Shown: positions 8,034 through 17,900, numbered from the stretch's first letter. The stretch: 64,000 nucleotides of DNA from a bacterium (GCA_019637795.1 JAHBUY010000009.1:1-64000); one strand, 5' to 3'. The notes: generated by a model not told the origin, from the sequence alone. Made by a program: numbers and translations.

Positions 8034-10445
8034 ATGACTCGCAACCGCATCCCTCGCAGTACGTGGCTCAACCTATTGGTCTTCGCGTTGGCCGTTGCCG
8101 GGCCAGCGATGGGGCAGGAGCGGGTCTTCGTCACGGACAGCGCCGGCTCGACCATCAAGGTGTTGAACACCTCGCCGACGCCGACGATGACGTCGGTCGC
8201 GGTCGGATCGCAGCCGTTCGCCGTAGCGGTGAAGCCCGGCGGGGCTTTCGCGTACGTCGTCAACCGCCTCGGCAACGACGTCTCCGTCGTCGACACGGCG
8301 CTCAACGCGGAAGTGGACACCATACCGGTCGGCATGCAGCCCGAGGACGTCGCCTTCTCGCCCGACGGCGCCACGGCCTGGGTCACCAACCCCAACGGCG
8401 GCACGGTTTCGGTGATCGACACCGCCAGTCGCCTGGTGATCGCCACGATCCCGGTCGCCAATCAGCCCACCGGCGTCGCGGTGCGGCCGGACGGGGCATT
8501 CGTCTACGTCACCCGCGCCAGCCTGTCGCGCGTGGCGGTGATCGACACCAGCCTCACTCCGCCGCAGGTGGTCACCAACGTGGTCGTGGGAAGCGGTCCC
8601 AGCGACGTCGCCTTCACCCCCGATGGAACCCGCGCCTACGTGACCAACAGCGTCGGCGGCACCGTGTCGGTGATCGATACCCAATCCGATCCGCCGAGCG
8701 TGATCACCACCATTCCGGCTGGAACGTCGCCGTTCGCCATCACGATCCTGCCCAACGGCACGCGCGCCTACGTGGTGAACCGCGTGCTGAACGGCGTCGT
8801 CACCGTGATCGACACCACCAACGACTCGGTGCTGACCACGGTCGGGGTCGGCTCGGTGCCCAGCGGCATCGCCAACACGCTGGACGGTAGTATCGTCTAC
8901 GTCGCCAACACCCAGAGTCAGAGCCTGTCGCGCATCAACACGGCGACCAACACGATAGCGAACACGATCCAGATGCTGGGCATCAGCCCGCGCGGGATTG
9001 CCATAGCAGACATCAGCGCGCCAACGCCGACGCCGACCCTCACGCCCACCGCGACCCCGGTGCCGCCGACCGGCACGGCGACGTCGACCCGCACGGCGAC
9101 CGCCACAGCCACGGTAACCCCAACCGCGTCGGTGACCGCGACGCCGACGGCGTCGGCAACCCCGACGAGCAGCGCGACGCCGATCCCCACCGCGACGACG
9201 ACTGCGACCGCCACCGCCACCCCGAGCGCCACCAACACGCCGCCGGCAACGGCAACGAATACCCCGCTGCCGACTGCCACCGCGACCGCGACGGCGCCGT
9301 CGACCGCAACGGCGAGCGCGAGTCCATCGGCGACATCGACGGGCACCGCGCCGGCCACGGCCACGCACACCGCCGCGGTGACCGCAACGGCCACGCATAC
9401 GGAGATCTCCAGCCCGACGGCGACCGACACTCCAGGCGAGCTCCCGACCGCGACCGGCACCCCGACCGAGGCCGTCACGGCGACGCCCACCGATACCCCG
9501 ACGGGGATACCGACCGGTACCGCCACTGCGACCGTGACGGAGACGGCAACGTCCACTCCGACAGGCATCCCGACCGGCACGGCCACCGCCACCGCCACCG
9601 AAGCCCCCACCGCCACGTTCACCCCGACGGGGATTCCGACCGGCACCGCGACCGCCACGGCCACCTTCACGCTCACCCCGACCGGCGTCCCAACCGGTAC
9701 GGCGACCGCGACGGCGACCTTCACGCTCACCCCGACCGGCATCCCGACCGGTACGGCGACCGCGACGGCGACCTTCACGCTCACCCCGACCGGCATCCCG
9801 ACCGGTACGGCGACCGCCACCGCGACCGAGACTCCTACCTTCACCGCCACTCCGACTGGCATCCCGACCGGCACGGCGACCGCCACCGCGACCGAGACCG
9901 TCACCTTCACCGCCACTCCGACCGGCATCCCGACCGGCACCGCGACGGCGACGGCCACCGAGACACCGACCGAAGTTGCCACCTTCACCGCCACGCCGAC
10001 CGGCGTGCCGACCGGCACCGCGACGGCGACGGCAACCGCCAGCAGCACGGAAACGGCGACCCCCACGTCGACGCTCGGCAGCACGGCGACGGCGACCAAC
10101 ACGCCGGCCTCGACCGCCACCGCCACCAACACCGCGCTGGAGACGGCAACGGCCACGGCGACGCTCACCAACACGCCGATCCCGACGCGCACCAACACCG
10201 CGACGCCGACGCCCACGTCGACACCGACGACGGCCGAGACGGCGACGGCCACGAGCACCGCAACGTGGACCGCGACGGCCCTCGCAACGCGCACCAACAC
10301 GCCCGGGGCGACTCCGACGCGCACCAGGACGCCCCCGGTCGATGGCGGCTGCGCCGTCGATCCGAACGCGGTGCCGAGCGCCTCGACGCTCCTCTGGCTG
10401 CTACCGCCCGCGGCCCTGCTCTGGCGCCGCCGCCGTTCGCGGTGA
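8034..10445 (+). CDS. YVTN-family beta-propeller surface protein with long Thr-rich stalk and Cys/RRRR C-terminal anchor
   Basis: 803 residues from ATG 8034, where the signal peptide begins (STWLNLLVFALAVAGPAMGQ); another ATG lies 12 bases upstream. Residues about 28-325 are seven or so YVTN-type blades, with repeated motifs such as AYVVNRLGNDVSVVDTA, AWVTNPNGGTVSVIDTA and AYVTNSVGGTVSVIDT. These propellers are usually surface proteins for binding. Residues about 327-770 are a low-complexity stalk of Thr, Ala and Pro with many copies of GIPTGTATATAT. The C-terminus is GGCAVDP, then a hydrophobic stretch with WLLPPAALLW and RRRRSR, which is the layout of Cys-type MYXO-CTERM sorting tags. The same anchor style recurs in the gene at 42688. 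A strong hairpin follows the stop. Confidence 0.88.
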   Translation: MTRNRIPRSTWLNLLVFALAVAGPAMGQERVFVTDSAGSTIKVLNTSPTPTMTSVAVGSQPFAVAVKPGGAFAYVVNRLGNDVSVVDTALNAEVDTIPVGMQPEDVAFSPDGATAWVTNPNGGTVSVIDTASRLVIATIPVANQPTGVAVRPDGAFVYVTRASLSRVAVIDTSLTPPQVVTNVVVGSGPSDVAFTPDGTRAYVTNSVGGTVSVIDTQSDPPSVITTIPAGTSPFAITILPNGTRAYVVNRVLNGVVTVIDTTNDSVLTTVGVGSVPSGIANTLDGSIVYVANTQSQSLSRINTATNTIANTIQMLGISPRGIAIADISAPTPTPTLTPTATPVPPTGTATSTRTATATATVTPTASVTATPTASATPTSSATPIPTATTTATATATPSATNTPPATATNTPLPTATATATAPSTATASASPSATSTGTAPATATHTAAVTATATHTEISSPTATDTPGELPTATGTPTEAVTATPTDTPTGIPTGTATATVTETATSTPTGIPTGTATATATEAPTATFTPTGIPTGTATATATFTLTPTGVPTGTATATATFTLTPTGIPTGTATATATFTLTPTGIPTGTATATATETPTFTATPTGIPTGTATATATETVTFTATPTGIPTGTATATATETPTEVATFTATPTGVPTGTATATATASSTETATPTSTLGSTATATNTPASTATATNTALETATATATLTNTPIPTRTNTATPTPTSTPTTAETATATSTATWTATALATRTNTPGATPTRTRTPPVDGGCAVDPNAVPSASTLLWLLPPAALLWRRRRSR
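9480..10030 (+). repeat. In-frame tandem repeat array coding (P)TG(I/V)PTGTATATAT units
   Basis: About nine to ten units of 48-66 bases, each containing a core that codes TGIPTGTATATAT. Three consecutive units around 9660-9830 are nearly identical at the DNA level (ACCTTCACGCTCACCCCGAC recurring). The repeats keep the reading frame, so copy-number change would lengthen or shorten the stalk without breaking the protein. The same unit occurs in the gene at 42688. Confidence 0.85.
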
Positions 10446-10451
10446 GATCAC

Positions 10452-10487
10452 GACGATGGGCGGCGGAAGCCCCCGCCGCCCATCGTC
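10452..10487 (+). terminator. Strong hairpin terminator after the YVTN propeller gene
   Basis: Perfect 15-base inverted repeat, GACGATGGGCGGCGG at 10452-10466 with its complement at 10473-10487, and a six-base loop. It starts seven bases after the stop codon. There is no clear T-run, as is common in very GC-rich genomes. Confidence 0.65.
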
Positions 10488-10674
10488 CCATCCGCGGCTG
10501 TTCACCCGCCGCCGATCGTTCCTACGAGGCGGGTGAGAGAGTGCCGCCGCTGCGGATGGTCCTCGCGGATCGGGAAACCGGCGGTCCGCCGCGGCGCACC
10601 GGCGCGCGTCCCCTCGCCGCGGCGGCGCCGGCCGCACGCATGCGCCGCCGGTCAGTCGGCCTCGCGGAGCTGTT

Positions 10675-11565
10675 CTGATCACGTCGCTCCAGGTCCCGGT
10701 TGGCGAAACGGTCGATCTCGGCTGGGTCGTCGCCGATCGTGCGGGCGCGGACGACTACTGGCGGAGCGCCGGGCTGGCGCCGCCAGGGTCCGCTCATCTG
10801 CCGCTCGGCTTCGCGTTCGCATTGCGTGGCGGGCCGTCGCCGGCAGTTGCGCTCGCCGCCGGCACCGTGAGCGTCCATGCCGGGCACACCATCAGGCGCG
10901 ACGGCGCATTCGTTCCCGGTCGTTACCGTGTGCAAGCGCGCATTGCGGAGATTTTCGACAAGAGCGGTCGCAGTGGACCGCTGCGGGTCATCGTCCGCGC
11001 GGCCGACCTGTGCGCCCGATCGGGTCCCGTCGTGATCGCGATCCGCGAGCAGCAGATCGTCCGCTGGCATCGGCGGGGTGCGCCGCCGGCGCCGGACCGC
11101 GAGGCGCACGGGAGCGGTGAAGGTGGCGCGGGCGTCGCCGACACCAACCTGGACATCGGCGCCACCGTCGCCTCGGTTCGTCGCCATGCGCCCGGCGCCC
11201 CGCTGGTCCGGGCGTACGCCAGCTCGCTGGGAAGCCCTGAGCCGCTCTTCGTGGACAGCGCCGCCGCGCGCGAGATCGGCTTCGCCGACGTCATCGTTCC
11301 CGGCCCGCTCCAGTCGACGCTCTTCGAAGCTCTACTGGTCGAGCAGTTGCCGGGTTGGCACCTGGACTCCCTGAGTCTCAGCTTCCGCGTGTCGGTGATC
11401 GTCGACGAGCCCATCGCCCTGCGGGCCGTCGTGACCGAGCTCGCGCCGCGACAGGATCGCCTGGCGGTGGATCTGACGCTCGAGAACCGCCACGGCGAAG
11501 CCGCCGCGGTCGGGACCGCGACGTTGACGGCGCCGCCATCGCGCGGTGCCGCTGCATCGCGCTGA
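10675..11565 (+). CDS. Double hot-dog (MaoC-like) hydratase/dehydratase with a non-standard start
   Basis: Two hot-dog modules in tandem, the layout of MaoC-like enoyl-CoA hydratases and FAS1-type dehydratases. The N-terminal module includes LQVPVGETVDLGW and RAGADDYWRSAG. The C-terminal module carries ARDIG-like text (AAAREIGFADVIVPGPLQSTLFEALLVEQLPGW), which marks the active-site region. The first ATG, GTG or TTG in frame is TTG 10822, but that would delete about 49 residues of the first module. The frame is open back to 10537 without any common start. GGAG at 10666-10669 stands five bases before CTG 10675 and eight before ATC 10678, so one of these may initiate. A sequencing error upstream is the alternative. 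Role in fatty-acid or other acyl-CoA breakdown is inferred from the fold only. Confidence 0.66.
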   Translation: MITSLQVPVGETVDLGWVVADRAGADDYWRSAGLAPPGSAHLPLGFAFALRGGPSPAVALAAGTVSVHAGHTIRRDGAFVPGRYRVQARIAEIFDKSGRSGPLRVIVRAADLCARSGPVVIAIREQQIVRWHRRGAPPAPDREAHGSGEGGAGVADTNLDIGATVASVRRHAPGAPLVRAYASSLGSPEPLFVDSAAAREIGFADVIVPGPLQSTLFEALLVEQLPGWHLDSLSLSFRVSVIVDEPIALRAVVTELAPRQDRLAVDLTLENRHGEAAAVGTATLTAPPSRGAAASR

Positions 11566-11696
11566 CGGGGAGCAGACTCGCGGCCTCGGCCCGACGGGGC
11601 CGAGCCAGCATGTTCCCACGGCACGCCCGGGCCGAATCCTGCCGCGCATGTCCTCCGGCAGGAGGTCGCAACGCGCCGGAAGAAGGCGCGTTGAGC

Positions 11697-11727
11697 AAAA
11701 AAAAGAGGCTCCCCTGCGGGAGCCTCT
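11697..11727 (-). terminator. Rho-independent terminator of the first paralogue gene
   Basis: Stem AGAGGCTCCC / GGGAGCCTCT (11704-11713 with 11718-11727), loop CTGC, followed on the minus strand by a run of eight T (A-run at 11697-11704 on the plus strand). It lies 25 bases past the stop of the gene at 11753-13210. This is the most canonical terminator in the window. Confidence 0.88.
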
Positions 11728-11752
11728 CTGTTCAGCGAGTCGGGAGAGTTGC

Positions 11753-13210
11753 TCAGGCCCCGAGCCGGCCCAGGCGCCGCAGCGCCCAGAGCAGACCGAT
11801 CCCCAGGCCGCCGATCAGGGCCAGGCCACCCGGACTGGCCGGCGACGGCACCACCGGAATCGGCGGCCGCGTGCGCGTGGCCGTCGGAGTGCGGGTCGGC
11901 GTGTTCGTCGGCGTCGCCGTCGGCGTCGCCGTCGGGGTGTTGGTCGGCGTGAACGTCGGCGTGTGCGTCGGGGTGTTGGTCGGCGTGTTGGTCGGCGTAT
12001 TCGTCGGCGTGTTGGTCGGCGTATTCGTCGGCGTATTCGTCGGCGTGTTGGTCGGCGTATTCGTCGGCGTGTTGGTCGGGGTGAACGTTGGCGTCGCCGT
12101 CGGGGTGTTGGTCGGGGTGTTGGTCGGCGTGTTCGTCGGCGTGTTCGTGGGCGTATTGGTCGGCGTGTTCGTCGGCGTATTCGTCGGCGTGTTGGTCGGC
12201 GTGTTGGTCGGCGTGTTCGTCGGGGTGTTGGTCGGCGTATTCGTCGGCGTGTTGGTCGGGGTGAACGTCGGTGTGTTGGTCGGGGTGTTCGTCGGCGTGT
12301 TGGTCGGGGTGCTGGTCGGCGTATTGGTCGGCGTATTCGTCGGCGTGTTGGTCGGCGCCGGCGGAGCTGGCTGGCTGTCGTTGTCGCCGGTGGCGCTCAC
12401 GACTTCGTTGGTGGACGAAGGGCATGCCGCGGTAGCGTCCGACGAGATGCCGAAGCCGCCGACCGCGACCGCAAATCCGTCGCTGAGGAGCGTGCTGTTG
12501 TAGACGAAGACGATCGCCTCGCCCTCGTTGAGGATGAACCCGTCCGTCGGCTCCGCGGCGCAGACCGCTGTGTTCACAGTCACCTGCGACGGCGTGGTGC
12601 AGACCGGGGGGTCGCTGCCGGTCGATGGAATGCCGAAGCCAAACACGCTGCGGTTCTGAAAATTGTCGCACTCCGCGGCGCGGTTGTTGGCCACGCAGGC
12701 GTCGGGTACGTTGCCGCTCGTTGAGCTGAGAGCCACGAGGCTCTGTACGTTCGGCGCGCCGATGCAATCCGATGCGCTATGGCACACACTGAGAGCGCCC
12801 ATGCCGGTGCCCAGAGTGAGGCGGCCGCCGAAGGCGCTGTTGAAGCTGATCGAAGCGATCGCATTGGGCGTCATACGGCCCGTGCGGGTGATCTGAGAGT
12901 ACGGGTGGAGCGTCATCTGCGGCTGAATGACACCGCCGATGGCAGAGGTCGGCTGCCCCGACATGCCTGCCGTCGCCGAGCATGAGCCGGCTCCCGCGAT
13001 CGACCCGGCAATCGTCGTGACCCGGATGCGCTCGGCACCGCCACCGAGGTTGGTTGCAACCAGCACCTGGTAGGCAGTGCCATCGCCGGCGCGGAACAGC
13101 GACTCCTGTACCTGCGCGTCGGCGCGCCCGGTCCAGCCGAGCAAGATAACTGCCGCAAACGCGGCGAGTGCCGCGCCGTTACGATGCCAGCGCCGTTCCC
13201 GAGTCGCCAT
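11753..13210 (-). CDS. Secreted protein of an unrecognised Cys-containing family, PTNT stalk and PVVPSP C-terminal anchor (paralogue 1)
   Basis: 485 residues from ATG 13210, with GAGGTGAGG upstream and a signal peptide ending GRADAQ. The globular part (about 32-280) begins ESLFRAGDGTAYQVL and LGGGAERIRVTTIAGS. It has paired cysteines in CHSASDC, VPDACVANN, AAECDNF and NTAVCAAEP, and ends in FVYNSTLLSDGFAVAVGGFGIS. I do not recognise this domain; it recurs in the genes at 13353 and 33488. Residues about 284-443 are almost pure PTNTPTNT repeats. The C-terminus reads RPPIPVVPSPASP, a glycine/leucine-rich membrane segment, WALRRLGRLGA. This resembles a PEP-CTERM-style tripartite sorting signal but is not one of the named ones I know. 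Tandem with paralogue 2, each with its own promoter-like site and terminator. Confidence 0.83.
   Translation of the reverse strand: MATRERRWHRNGAALAAFAAVILLGWTGRADAQVQESLFRAGDGTAYQVLVATNLGGGAERIRVTTIAGSIAGAGSCSATAGMSGQPTSAIGGVIQPQMTLHPYSQITRTGRMTPNAIASISFNSAFGGRLTLGTGMGALSVCHSASDCIGAPNVQSLVALSSTSGNVPDACVANNRAAECDNFQNRSVFGFGIPSTGSDPPVCTTPSQVTVNTAVCAAEPTDGFILNEGEAIVFVYNSTLLSDGFAVAVGGFGISSDATAACPSSTNEVVSATGDNDSQPAPPAPTNTPTNTPTNTPTSTPTNTPTNTPTNTPTFTPTNTPTNTPTNTPTNTPTNTPTNTPTNTPTNTPTNTPTNTPTNTPTNTPTNTPTATPTFTPTNTPTNTPTNTPTNTPTNTPTNTPTNTPTNTPTNTPTHTPTFTPTNTPTATPTATPTNTPTRTPTATRTRPPIPVVPSPASPGGLALIGGLGIGLLWALRRLGRLGA
11889..12357 (-). repeat. 12-base in-frame tandem repeat coding PTNT
   Basis: About 38 copies of a 12-base unit (plus-strand form GTCGGCGTGTTG with TTG/TTC/ATT variation) coding PTNT, with some PTFT, PTAT and PTHT units. 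There are no spacers, and the frame is kept throughout, so it is a coding stalk and not a CRISPR. Confidence 0.9.
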
Positions 13211-13255
13211 AATTCGCCTCACCTCTCGTCGTGCTGCTCCGCGGCCACGGGGCGT

Positions 13256-13284
13256 CTGGTACACCGCGCGCCCCCATCGGTCAA
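13256..13284 (-). promoter_or_regulatory. Candidate promoter of paralogue 1
   Basis: On the minus strand TTGACC (13284-13279), 17-base spacer, TACCAG (13261-13256), about 46 bases before ATG 13210. The -10 is weak. The spacer shares GGGG and GGTG blocks with the site before paralogue 2, as expected from duplication. Confidence 0.33.
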
Positions 13285-13328
13285 GCCAAAACACGAAGCC
13301 CCGGCGAGATCGCGATCCCGCCGGGGCT
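13285..13328 (-). terminator. Terminator of paralogue 2
   Basis: Stem AGCCCCGGCG (13297-13306) with CGCCGGGGCT (13319-13328), 12-base loop, followed on the minus strand by CGTGTTTTGG. It lies 24 bases past the stop of the gene at 13353-14498 and just upstream of the promoter-like site of paralogue 1, so the two genes appear to be separate transcription units. Confidence 0.68.
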
Positions 13329-13352
13329 CCATTCAGTCAGGGTTGACGCGGA

Positions 13353-14498
13353 CTAGTTTTTTCGCACCATCCGTCGCAGCGCCCAGAGCAGGCCACCACC
13401 CAGGCCGATGATCATCACCAAGCCGGCCGGGCTGGTCGGCGAGGGAACGACCGGAATGGGCGGCCGGGTGTTGGTTGGCGGCGGGGTATTTGTCGGAGTC
13501 GGGGTGTTGGTCCGCGTTGGAGTGAAGGTCGACGTGCTCGTCGGCGTGAAGGTGAACGTGGCAGTGAACGTCGCCGTCGGGGTGTTGGTCGCCGTCGCGG
13601 TGTTGGTCGCCGTGTTGGTCGGCGTGTTGGTCGGCGTGTTGGTCGGCGGCGGCGGAGCCGGCTGGCTGTCATTGTCGCCAGTGGCGCTGACGATCGAGTT
13701 CGGGTTCGGGCAACTGGGGTTGTTCAGCAGGTCGGTGGAAATACCGAAGCCGCCCGTCGCCACGGCGAAGCCGTCGTTCTGCAGGGTGCTGTTGTAGACG
13801 AACACGATCGCCTGACCGCTGTTGACGGTAAAGCCATCGGCCGGCTGGGCGCCGCACACCGTGCTGTTGACGGTAACCTCGCTCGGGTCGTCGCAGACAG
13901 GGGGATCACCCGACGCGTCGACGCCAAAGCCGAGGACCGTGCGCCCCTGGAAGTTGTCGCACTCCGCCGCGCGACCTGGCGCGATGCAGGCCGGCGGAAC
14001 GTTGCCCAGGCTCGAGGTCAGCGGCACCAACGGCTGAACATTTACCTGTGCGTTGCAGTCGCTGGCGGTATGGCAGATGTTGAGCGCGCTGCCGCCAGTG
14101 CCGAGCGTCACGCGCCCTCCGAAGGCGCTGTTGAAGTTGATCACCGAAATGTCGTTCGGCGTCAGAATGTACGTGCGGGTGATCTGCCCGTACGGGTGCA
14201 GGCTCATCTGCGGCGCGATCACGCCGCCGATAGCGGAGGTGGACTGGTTCTGCATACCGGAGGTCGCGGCGCAGGAGCCGGCGCCGGAGATCGAACCCGC
14301 GATCGTGGTCACGCGAATGTTCTCGGCACCGCCCCCCAGATTGGAGGCGGTCAGCACTTGATACGCCGTGCCGTCACCAGCGCGAAACAGCGACTCCTGA
14401 ATCTGCGCGCTCGCCGTACCGGCCAGCGCGAGACATGCGACGGCGACCAGAGCCGTGCGGCTGATCCGCGCGACACGCCACTCTCGACTAGTGCTCAT
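13353..14498 (-). CDS. Secreted protein of the same unrecognised Cys-containing family, TP-rich stalk and PVVPSP anchor (paralogue 2)
   Basis: 381 residues from ATG 14498; GGTGGAG lies upstream, and the signal peptide ends GTASAQ. The globular part (about 33-278) is clearly homologous to paralogue 1 (ESLFRAGDGTAYQVL, GGGAENIRVTTIAGS, CHTASDC, PPACIAPGRAAECDNFQ, FVYNSTLQNDGFAVATGGFGIS). The stalk (about 279-346) is shorter and more varied than in paralogue 1, with PTNT, TATN and PTST units. The C-terminus is RPPIPVVPSPTSPAG, a membrane segment, WALRRMVRKN. Localisation is inferred to be the cell surface or outer membrane. The stalk difference between the two copies suggests repeat-driven length change after duplication. 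Function is unknown; no catalytic signature is visible. Confidence 0.83.
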   Translation of the reverse strand: MSTSREWRVARISRTALVAVACLALAGTASAQIQESLFRAGDGTAYQVLTASNLGGGAENIRVTTIAGSISGAGSCAATSGMQNQSTSAIGGVIAPQMSLHPYGQITRTYILTPNDISVINFNSAFGGRVTLGTGGSALNICHTASDCNAQVNVQPLVPLTSSLGNVPPACIAPGRAAECDNFQGRTVLGFGVDASGDPPVCDDPSEVTVNSTVCGAQPADGFTVNSGQAIVFVYNSTLQNDGFAVATGGFGISTDLLNNPSCPNPNSIVSATGDNDSQPAPPPPTNTPTNTPTNTATNTATATNTPTATFTATFTFTPTSTSTFTPTRTNTPTPTNTPPPTNTRPPIPVVPSPTSPAGLVMIIGLGGGLLWALRRMVRKN

Positions 14499-14565
14499 AG
14501 GGTCTCCACCTCCCAGTCGCCGCGCCCGCATGGCGGACGGGGACAGTTCCCGAACGACGGCGAAG

Positions 14566-14594
14566 CGCTTACCACCGGCCCCACAACCTGTCAA
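14566..14594 (-). promoter_or_regulatory. Candidate promoter of paralogue 2
   Basis: On the minus strand a perfect -35 TTGACA (14594-14589), 17-base spacer, then TAAGCG (14571-14566), about 67 bases before ATG 14498. The -10 is poor, so an activator or a different sigma factor may be involved. Confidence 0.38.
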
Positions 14595-14986
14595 GTACAA
14601 ACGAGAGCGCCGGGGCGACGGCGGTAGGGAGGCAAACCCATTTTCGACTCGCCCAATTTGATAGCGCGGTGCAATAATCGAGATCGTCCCGTCATCGTCC
14701 TCCCTGACGATCCCGCCTGGGTCGTGCCAGGAGCGGAGACGCCGTTGGCGCCTCGAGCCTGAATGCCCCCGTTCCCCACGTACATTCCTGTCCAACAGCC
14801 TGTCCTACGGCAACAAAGTTGAGCGGCATTTTCTCGCCGATAGGCAGCGGGGAATTGGCAGTGACGTGCGACTGCATAATCGGGTCCTTGCGCTCCTCGA
14901 GGGCGTTCGTCTATGAAAACTCGCGGTTCGCCGGGGTGGCCCCGGTGAGGGTTCGTGGCACGGCACGTGCTCCAGCCGTTGGGTGA
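14595..14986. other. Intergenic region between divergent surface-protein genes
   Basis: About 390 bases with no gene I can support. Short open frames on the minus strand (for example 14692-14877) have no ribosome site and no recognisable family. An AT-richer patch lies at 14638-14690. A small hairpin CCGGGG-TGG-CCCCGG sits near 14931-14945, some 40 bases before the NHL gene, and could shape its leader. I looked for a cyclic-di-GMP riboswitch and did not find its conserved GGCAAA/GGTA pieces in the right order. Confidence 0.5.
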
Positions 14987-17900
14987 GTGGGGACACACAC
15001 GGTGCTGTTGAAGAGCTGGACGGAATCCTCAGGTGAGGCGAGGCAGCGGGCGAGGAGATTTCTGGCCGTCGCCTGGTGTGCGTTGGCGTTTGCGAGCGCC
15101 GCGAGTGTGGCGAAGGCAGTGCCGTCCATCGATACCTATGTGGGCGGTGGCAATGGTGACGGCAACCTGGCGGTCAACGCCGCCCTCGACCCGCGGGGCT
15201 TCATCGCGGTCGGATCCGCGGCTTCCCCCGACTTCTACATCGCCGACGGGCGCAACAATCTGGTCCGCCGCGTCGATGGCTCGAGCGGGCTGATCGACAC
15301 CGTCGCCGGCAACGGCGTGCAGGGCTTCAGCGGCGACGGCGGCAACGCGCGCAACGCCTCGCTGTCGCTGCCGCTCGACGTGGCGCGCGACAGCGCCGGC
15401 AACCTCTACATCGCGGATATGCAGAACAACCGCATCCGCAAGGTGACGCCCAGTGGCGTCATCTCGACCTTCGCCGGCGACGGCACCTACACCTACGGCG
15501 GCGACGGCGGACTGGCGACCCAGGCCGGGTTGAAGAACCCGTACGCAGTCGCGGTTGGTCCCGACGGCTACGTCTACATCGCCGATTTCGGCAACAATCG
15601 CATTCGGCGCGCCGGCCCTGCGGGCTGCTCGCCATCGACCTGCGTCATCAGCACCGTGGTCGGCACCGGCGACTGGGGCTTTTCCGGCGACGGCGGCGCA
15701 CCGTCGAACGCCTCGTTGAAAAACCCCGCCGACGTGTCCTTCGACAACAACGGCAACATGTTGATCGTGGACTACGGCAACAAGCGCATCCGCAAAGTGA
15801 GCAACGGCATCATCACGACGGTTGCGGGCGGCGGCTTCTTCCCCGACGGCTCGGTCGGCGATGGCGGTCCGGCGACGGCGGCCGTGCTCCTGTTCCCGAT
15901 GCAGGTCGCTACCGACACGGCGGGCAACATCTTCATCGCCGACTCATCGAACCGTCGGGTCCGCATGGTGCAGGCCGCGAGTCAGCTCATTTACACCATC
16001 GCCGGCGACGGCGGTCCGGTCGGGAGCACCGGCGACGGCGGGCCAGCCGCCAACGCGACGATCTACACGCCGTATGGCGTGGCCGCGATCGCGCCTGGCA
16101 CCATGTGGTTCTCGCAGAACGATCTCCAAGCGAACAAGGAACGCTCCCGCGACAACCGGATCCGCCGTATCAGCAACGGCATCATCACCTCGGTCATCGG
16201 CGGCGGCCTCGGCGACGGCGGCCAGGCGTACGACGCCATCGTCGGTCCGAATGGCGGGCAGGCAAAGGTTGGCAACGGCCCGATCGCGAACCTCTACTTC
16301 GCGGACGCGGGCAACAACGTGGCTCGCTTCGTCGACGGCGCAACGGGCGAGATCATCACCCTCGCCGGCAGCGGCACCCCGGGCTACTCCGGCGACAACG
16401 GGCCCGCGCTCGAGGCGGCGCTCAATGCCCCCAACGACGTGGCGGTCGATTCGAACGGCGTCGTCTACATCGCCGACACCGGGAACAACGTGGTGCGGCG
16501 CGTGCGCAACGGCATCATTGATACGGTCGCCGGCACCGGTCGTCTCGGCTACAGCGGCGACGGCGGCGCGGCGACGGCGGCGCAACTGAGCTCACCGACG
16601 GGCGTCGCGGTCGATGCCAGCAACCTCTTGTACATCGCCGATCAGAGCAACAACCGCATACGCCGGGTCGGCAGCAATGGGGTCATCACCACCGTCGCCG
16701 GCAACGGCAGCTTTGGTTACGGTGGCGACGGTGGCGCGGCGACCAGCGCGATGCTGCGCAACCCCTGGGACCTGGTCGTGCGCAGCGACGGGGCGATGTT
16801 CATCGCCGACACCACCAACCATCGGATCCGCTACGTGGACCCGAATGGCACGATCAGCACCTACGCCGGGCTCGGCTATTCCGGTTTCGCCGGCGACGGC
16901 GGACTGGCGACGGCCGCCCTGTTCAATTTCCCGACGTCCCTCGACCTGGACAACAACGGCGTCCTGTACGTCAACGATTCCAAGAACCTCCGCATCCGGA
17001 TGATCGACAACTCGTTGCTGCACCTGATCTCGACGGTCGCCGGCAACGGGCAGCGCACCGCCGCGGGCGACGGTGGTCCGGCCACCGCCGCCTCGTTCAG
17101 CACGGCGACCGGGCTCATGGTCGATCCCTCGGCACGCCAGCTCTTCATCAGCTCTCTCGACGATCGTCGCGTCCGGATGGTCACCTTCGACGGCGCCGCG
17201 CCGCCGACGCCGACCTTCACCGCGACGGCGATCCCGCCGACGCCGACCTGGACCTCGACGCCGCAGGGGACGTCGACGCGCACGCCCACCCCCCAGGGAA
17301 CGTCGACGCGCACGGCTACCCCGACCAAGACCAACACGCAGAGCGCGCAGACGGGCACCATTGCCGGATCGATCACGTACTACTCCAATACGCAGAAGGT
17401 GCCGGGCGTCAGCGTCGGCCTCGTCGGCCCCGCGCCGGTCACCGTGTCGACGAACAGCAACGGTCAGTACTCGGCCACGCTCGCCCTCGGCACATGGAGC
17501 ATCCAGCCCGCGAAATCGGGCGGATTCGGCAACGCCGTGAGCTCCCTCGACGCCGCCCGGGTGCTGCAGGCGCTGGCCGGAATCCAGCACTTCACCGACC
17601 AGCAGCGGCTTGCCTGCGACGCCAGCGGCGACGGCAGCCTGAGCACGCTGGACGCGGTCTACATCCTGCAGTTCAGCGCCGGCCTCATCGACCAGTTGCC
17701 CGCCGCCAGGACCTGCGGCTCCGACTGGATCTTCTATCCGTCCGCTTCAGCCGCACAGAACCAACTCGTGATCAACCCCTCGCTCGGCAGCGGCAACTGC
17801 CAGCAGGGCTCGATCGTCCTCAACCCGCTGGTCGGCTCGGCGAGCGGGCAGAGCTTCGATGGCATCCTGCTCGGCGATTGCACCGGCAACTGGACGTCGT

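Noticed and set aside
8073..10324. Long minus-strand open frames opposite the YVTN gene
   Set aside because: They are antisense shadows of the Thr/Ala stalk (runs of Val-Ala-Val), without start sites or family matches.
11889..12357. CRISPR-like regular repeats
   Set aside because: The unit is 12 bases with no spacers and codes PTNT in frame inside a secreted protein.
14692..14877. 61-codon minus-strand frame in the gap before the NHL gene
   Set aside because: No ribosome site, no recognisable family, and atypical composition; kept only as intergenic description.
14499..14986. Possible cyclic-di-GMP or other riboswitch leader
   Set aside because: Checked both strands for the conserved GEMM pieces; the order and pairing were not present.
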